Shown here in pieces: positions 59,501 through 64,000 of a stretch of 64,000 bases of DNA. Numbering within the stretch: position 1 is the first letter of the stretch; each line of letters begins with the position of its first letter. The position numbers and the translations under genes were made by a program. This DNA comes from Chinchilla lanigera. Its lineage: Eukaryota > Chordata > Mammalia > Rodentia > Chinchillidae. The notes below the pieces were generated by a model that was given only the letters and a program-made list of their open reading frames with translations, made no database searches and was not told the origin of the DNA. Location: the NCBI RefSeq assembly GCF_000276665.1, contig NW_004955417.1:24938872-25002871 (forward strand). The letters are read 5' to 3'.

Positions 59501-60664
59501 GGATGACTTTAAAGATAGGTAACTCTTAAGAGTGTGTGGATGCTTTAAACATATGAATTTATCACCAGTTAATGCTTGGTCTTTGTGTAAACCTGGTTGA
59601 TGAGGGGGCCTTCCAGAGAGGGGTTGGAGCTAGGGACTGACTATAGCCCACTCCTCAGTAAATTGGTAGAATGCTAATCCAGGAAAGGATACTTGTGACC
59701 TCAGTCACAATGTGTATAAAGCCAGGAAGTCACAGAAGCATTTTATGAGGCCTGAGAAAATGAAGTAAGGGGAGATGTTACTGCAAAACACATTTTCAAT
59801 CGAATAAGGGCCAGGTTGACTTTTCACTAAGAGTAGAGACTGAACCCTACAAAACCATGATAGACTTCTCTCTCTTAGATCACGACTTCACATGATTATC
59901 TTCTAAGTCAACTCAGAGAAGGTGGCTTTAAAGACAACTTACCAGGAGAAGGGATGTGTCTGAGAAGAAGATACAATCTGGAAAGGTTTATATTTGCTTT
60001 GGTATTTTTTCCAAGTCCCTTTTTGTCTGATCTCATCTTTGCTGACTGTGGTACTTTTCAGAGATTGAACTCTATCTAGGACTGATGAAGGATGCTTCTC
60101 TACTGGCACTTACTTGTACCATAGTCTTCCCCTCCGCAGAATAAGAAAATTATCCTTTTCCTGAAAGATACTAAGACTTAAAGAGTAGTGTTAATACACC
60201 CAGTAAGCATTTTACAATTTTGGTCTCTATATTAGAGGAATAGGAAATAAAATAGATGTATCAGAAAAACACATTCAGGACACTGTAATGAAGTATGAAA
60301 AAATGATACATTCTGAATGAGCTTGAAAAGTATTTCCTCTGAGTTTGCTGACCCTAAACCCTAAAAAGAGTAAGACAAGGAGTAAAAATATGTGTGTCTC
60401 TCTAACTTTAAAAATAAAAAGAGAAAATAGATGAGCACTTCTTTCCTCAGATAACGCACCTCATCAGGGTTGGGGAGGTCCTGATACCACTGTTGCTCTT
60501 TGAAAAATAGCTCAATATGCACTAATGCTCTGGCTTTCGTGGTTCATCCTCTCTTGAATTATCAAGACAATATATGCAAGGTGAAATTATATATGAAGCA
60601 AAGGATGTGCCTCTTTGATCACCACAGATAAGAATTCAAATCCAAATGGTTAGAAATTATTTGG

Positions 60665-60766
60665 TAGGGGCTGGGGATTTAGCTCGGCAGCACAGCGCCT
60701 GCCTGGCAAGCACAAGGTCATGAGTTCTATTCCCGGTACTGGAAAAAAAGAAAAGAAAAAAAAGAA
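60665..60766 (+). mobile_element. ID SINE with perfect 13-bp target site duplication
   Basis: GGGGCTGGGGATTTAGCTC, GCGCCTGCCTGGCAAGCAC, GTTCTATTCCC (B box) and an A/G-rich tail. AGAAATTATTTGG occurs at 60652-60664 and 60767-60779. It shares CAAGGTCATGAGTTC with the ID at 41667, marking one subfamily. Confidence 0.93.
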
Positions 60767-62473
60767 AGAAATTATTTGGCATCAGGATCCTGGTATGCAA
60801 AACTTCTGGGAATTTTGTGAGAACTGTCAAATGGCTTGTGCACCTAAATAATAGGCATACTTGGAGTCCTGAGACATTCTTGCACTTACCAGTATTTCTG
60901 ACCCATTCGTTTCTGGAACTTACTAGTCATACTGTTGGAGAATGTCCTCACATATCTCTTGGGATTCTAAACCCTTAGCTCCTTTTTGCTCTTGACATGA
61001 CTTCTTCCTTTGATACCCAGTGACCAGGAGTAAATGGCATATGACACAATCACCGGAAATTAACTGAATTTCCTCTAGGTTTATGGCCAGCAACTCCTTT
61101 TTCTAAGGGGTCTTTGGTTAAGCCCTTGAACTCATGAATCATTTTGCCATCAAGCTCAGTGAAGCTCACCTTGTTTAACTGAACAGGGCAGACTGATGCT
61201 TTAAATGGGATCCCAAAAGGAAAGTAGATGTTTCTAGTTTCCACCTCAGTTGCCTCTTACCAAACCCCTGCTGGAAGGCCTAGGTTGAAACTGCTGGCTG
61301 AGGTGAAGGATAACGTGCATCACCCTCTGTGAGGAGCAGACAGAAGAGCCTGGGCACCCACGCACTTCAGAAGTCTCAGGAGATTCAACCTGTGTGACTT
61401 TGTCATATTGGGCCATGTTCTATTGGGCCATGTTCTATATCCCAGCCCTTGTGGGCCTTTCCTTGGAAATCTCATGTCTAGTCAACTGCATCTTTCTTCA
61501 AGAGCTCTGGGGGCCACTGAGGTTTGGGCCCAGGACCCCATCACCTCAGTGACCAGTAATTTCCTGAACTTCCCCTTCGATTGACTGAGGTACTGGAAGA
61601 AAATACCGGGCTTCTGCTTTCTACTTCTGCATTCCCTTTCTCTGCCTCCTGCCTCTCTACTGGACTTGCTCTCCAAGTTTTCTAGGGATGGGAAGAGTAG
61701 TGATTCACTTTTTTTCAGATTCATCAGGATAAATCCTCCTCCTACCACGTTAACAGAATATGACCAGTAAATATTTAAATTTTGCCACTAGGTTCAGGCT
61801 TAGCAAAAGCTCAGTGTGACACGGCAGTGCTGTATTATCCTTGCTCCTTTTCCTCTCCTATAAACTACTACCTGATTTTTACCATCACGCCCATACACTA
61901 AAAGTGCTTAGACTGAGATCAAATGAATCAGGGATGACCTCAGCAACCAAAGATGTAAAACTCATGGACATCTGATTAATTAGCCAAGAATGAGTTCTAC
62001 AAAATTATCCACCTGAGTGAGTTTCTGTCCTATTTTTCACTGAAAATCACTCAAAACAGAGGTATTCAGCAACACTACATGAAATGAGGAGTGCATTGTG
62101 TCTGAGAAGCCTTGAACTGTCAGGTTTCCTCTTCTTCCAAAGGCCTTGTCAGAAACCATTTATGCTACTGTATAGGACACTAATCCCGCAATTCAGCAAG
62201 CAATATCATAAACACATAGAGAAACTTTCAGAACTTAAATTCTTCTATGCCACAACTTTGCAATCTTACATTATCTAAGCCTGTGTCATAAGATATAGAT
62301 GTTTTCCATTTACCTTTTGAAAGACAATTTCCATGGTCAGTCCTGGCTGGAGAGTACCAGAGCGGGTATGTGCATAGAAATGAGATTTGTTGGTATAGAA
62401 TGGCTGAGGTTGCTTAGGGTAAAGATGTTGGGTGAGGAAAGCGTAGATCCCAAAGCTGGACCTCACAGACAGT

Positions 62474-62484
62474 GGGGGGGGGGG
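62474..62484. repeat. G11 homopolymer
   Basis: Eleven consecutive G bases within CAGT-G(11)-AATG. Confidence 0.95.
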
Positions 62485-63234
62485 AATGAGGAATGAAGGT
62501 GGGCAGGCATGTCATTTGAGAAACAGGGCAGTATCCTGCAGCTCATCATGGAAGGTATATTCCAAGACCTCCAATGATGCCTGACTCTGAGATAGTCCTG
62601 AACTCTATGTATAATACATTTTTCTCACTTACTCTTTCACAAATTTAATGCCATTTTCAAAGCACTTATCTATCCATCATGACTGTGGCTTTTTTCAGTC
62701 TGAGCCCCAACAGCAAGACTAACACCAATTTCTGTTTCTGTCTTCACCATTTCACCAAGTGGCATGTTCACTCTTAGCCGTCAATCTTAGCAACCTCAGC
62801 ATAGGATTTTCTTTTTTTATTAAGTGGAGAACTTTCACTTTTCCATTTAATCACTGGGCAGCTTCTCCTCATCCTAATTTGCCAGCTCCACTGTCCTCAT
62901 GGTTTGGAGCCATGATTCGGTGAAATGAAGGTTCCCTGAACAGAAGCAGCTTGATCCTGTCACAGTCTATCTTGCTTATCAAGCCCGAGGGCCGCTGAGT
63001 GACTAACAGGTGGATCATGCACACGGCAGAGATGCTGGACCCAGGCATGACTCACATCCTGGGTGAGAGGGGGCGGGACAGGAAACCTCTCATCACAGTG
63101 CTCAGAACAGCATGAAACTGGTGCGTTATTTACTGCTGAAATTTTCCATTTCAAATTCTTGGGCCACATTGGACCCTGGGATAATGAAATGACAGAAAGT
63201 GAAATTGTAGATAAGGAAGAACAACTGTCATAAC

Positions 63235-63420
63235 TGCTACAGCTTGAGCATTATGCTAAGCATTTTACAGGTGATTTTAGTTTGATCCTCAGATCAACTC
63301 TGCATGACCCATACTGATAACTACCTGCATTTCACCTATGAGAAAACTGAGTCAAACACTCTCAGATGCATTCCTAAGGTGATGCTGCTGAGGTTTCAAC
63401 TCAGTCGTTCTGGCCAGAAC
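63235..63420 (+). mobile_element. MIR SINE
   Basis: TTATGCTAAGCATTTTACAG, TTTGATCCTCAGATCAACTC, ATTTCACCTATGAGAAAACT and GAGTCAAACACTCTC follow the MIR core order. Confidence 0.7.
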
Positions 63421-64000
63421 TTGCATTGACAACCACTGTGCTATCTTTGTCATCATCGGCTACTGGCATATCTGGAGGTGTAGGATTCACTCAGTGGCTT
63501 TGCCAGTTCATGTTCTAGGGGACTTATCACAGCTCAGTCTCTCGAAGCTTCTTATCTGCATGCACAACACATCTATTCACTGATCTATGGGGAAGTAGAA
63601 ACACTATGCAAACACATCGCTGGTTCACCTCTGCAGCAGTCATGAATAAACAGGAAACTTCAAAACTTCATTCATTCCTCAAAAGGGGCAAATCTATATA
63701 TTTCAAGAATTCTAAAGGGTCTACTTCTGTCCTCCAGAAGGTGAGGAAAAATAGAGTCTCACATAAAGGAAGTGATTCTAATAGAGATAGAGTGTTCCAA
63801 GGTGGTCGATTTGAAAACACTTAAAGTCAGACTTGATAAAGTTCCTGAAAAGAGCCTCGGGAGGCTCTCTCTGATAGAAAGAGAAGAATATTGTAGCTCT
63901 GGGTCCCTGGTCTGCAGGGGTGTTCTCCTGGGAAGATGGGGATCATAGACTTCACCTAAGAGCATTGCCAGTGCTACAGCAGGTGGGGAACACATCAGGA

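Larger units (their letters stand above)
55300..64000. other. Intergenic DNA downstream of COLEC10
   Basis: No gene is supported. I recognise MIRs near 56320 and 63235, an ID at 60665 and an 11-G run at 62474-62484. A 59-bp spaced direct repeat (TTGAGGTTGTAAGGCT at 58006 and 58065) and an unexplained antisense 115-codon frame (57301-57648) are also visible. In human the next gene on this side is MAL2; none of its exons was recognised here. Confidence 0.6.

Noticed and set aside
1..64000. CRISPR arrays, tRNA genes, operons or a new multi-gene defence-like system
   Set aside because: None of the required signals is present. The window is a single-gene mammalian locus filled with retroelements.

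Overview
The window is a mammalian nuclear locus, almost certainly from a rodent. It carries tRNA-derived ID elements and 7SL-derived B1 elements together with MaLR-type LTRs, MIRs and L1s. I cannot name the species. The ID subfamily and the absence of obvious B2 elements argue against mouse or rat, and a castorimorph such as beaver or kangaroo rat is only a guess. Nothing bacterial, plasmid or phage-like is present, and there are no CRISPR arrays, operons or tRNA/rRNA genes.

The one gene I can establish is COLEC10 (collectin liver 1, CL-L1) on the + strand, complete from start to stop codon in six coding exons: 16206-16353, 36437-36508, 37866-37937, 49725-49778, 51202-51297 and 53614-54005. 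All five introns are phase 1 with GT/AG ends. The spliced CDS is 834 nt (277 aa plus stop), the length I recall for human CL-L1. It encodes a signal peptide, a short Cys-containing N-terminus, 23 uninterrupted Gly-X-Y triplets, a coiled-coil neck and a C-type lectin domain with an EPS motif.

Layout: 1-9534 is gene-free 5' flank with old repeats, a 915-base assembly gap (6498-7412) inside a 5'-inverted L1, and a GATA microsatellite. Positions 9547-15794 are a full-length but frameshifted L1, bounded by an exact 12-bp target site duplication, with 136-144 bp tandem monomers in its 5' UTR. It ends about 190 bp before a cluster of three forkhead-like motifs in the presumed COLEC10 promoter. Intron 1 (20.1 kb), intron 3 (11.8 kb) and the shorter introns hold SINEs, LTRs, an inverted pair of mariner fossils, an unclassified tandem-repeat-rich block (about 38.9-40.0 kb) and a tiny U6-derived retropseudogene with its own target site duplication. 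From 54006 on come the COLEC10 3' UTR (end uncertain) and about 8.7 kb of intergenic DNA with no gene I can support.

No new multi-gene biological system is visible. The points most worth a second look are the promoter-proximal full-length L1, the forkhead motif triplet, the U6 tailless retropseudogene, the inverted mariner pair, the unclassified block and several hairpin or duplication scars. Repeat family names are from recognition alone; no database search was run.
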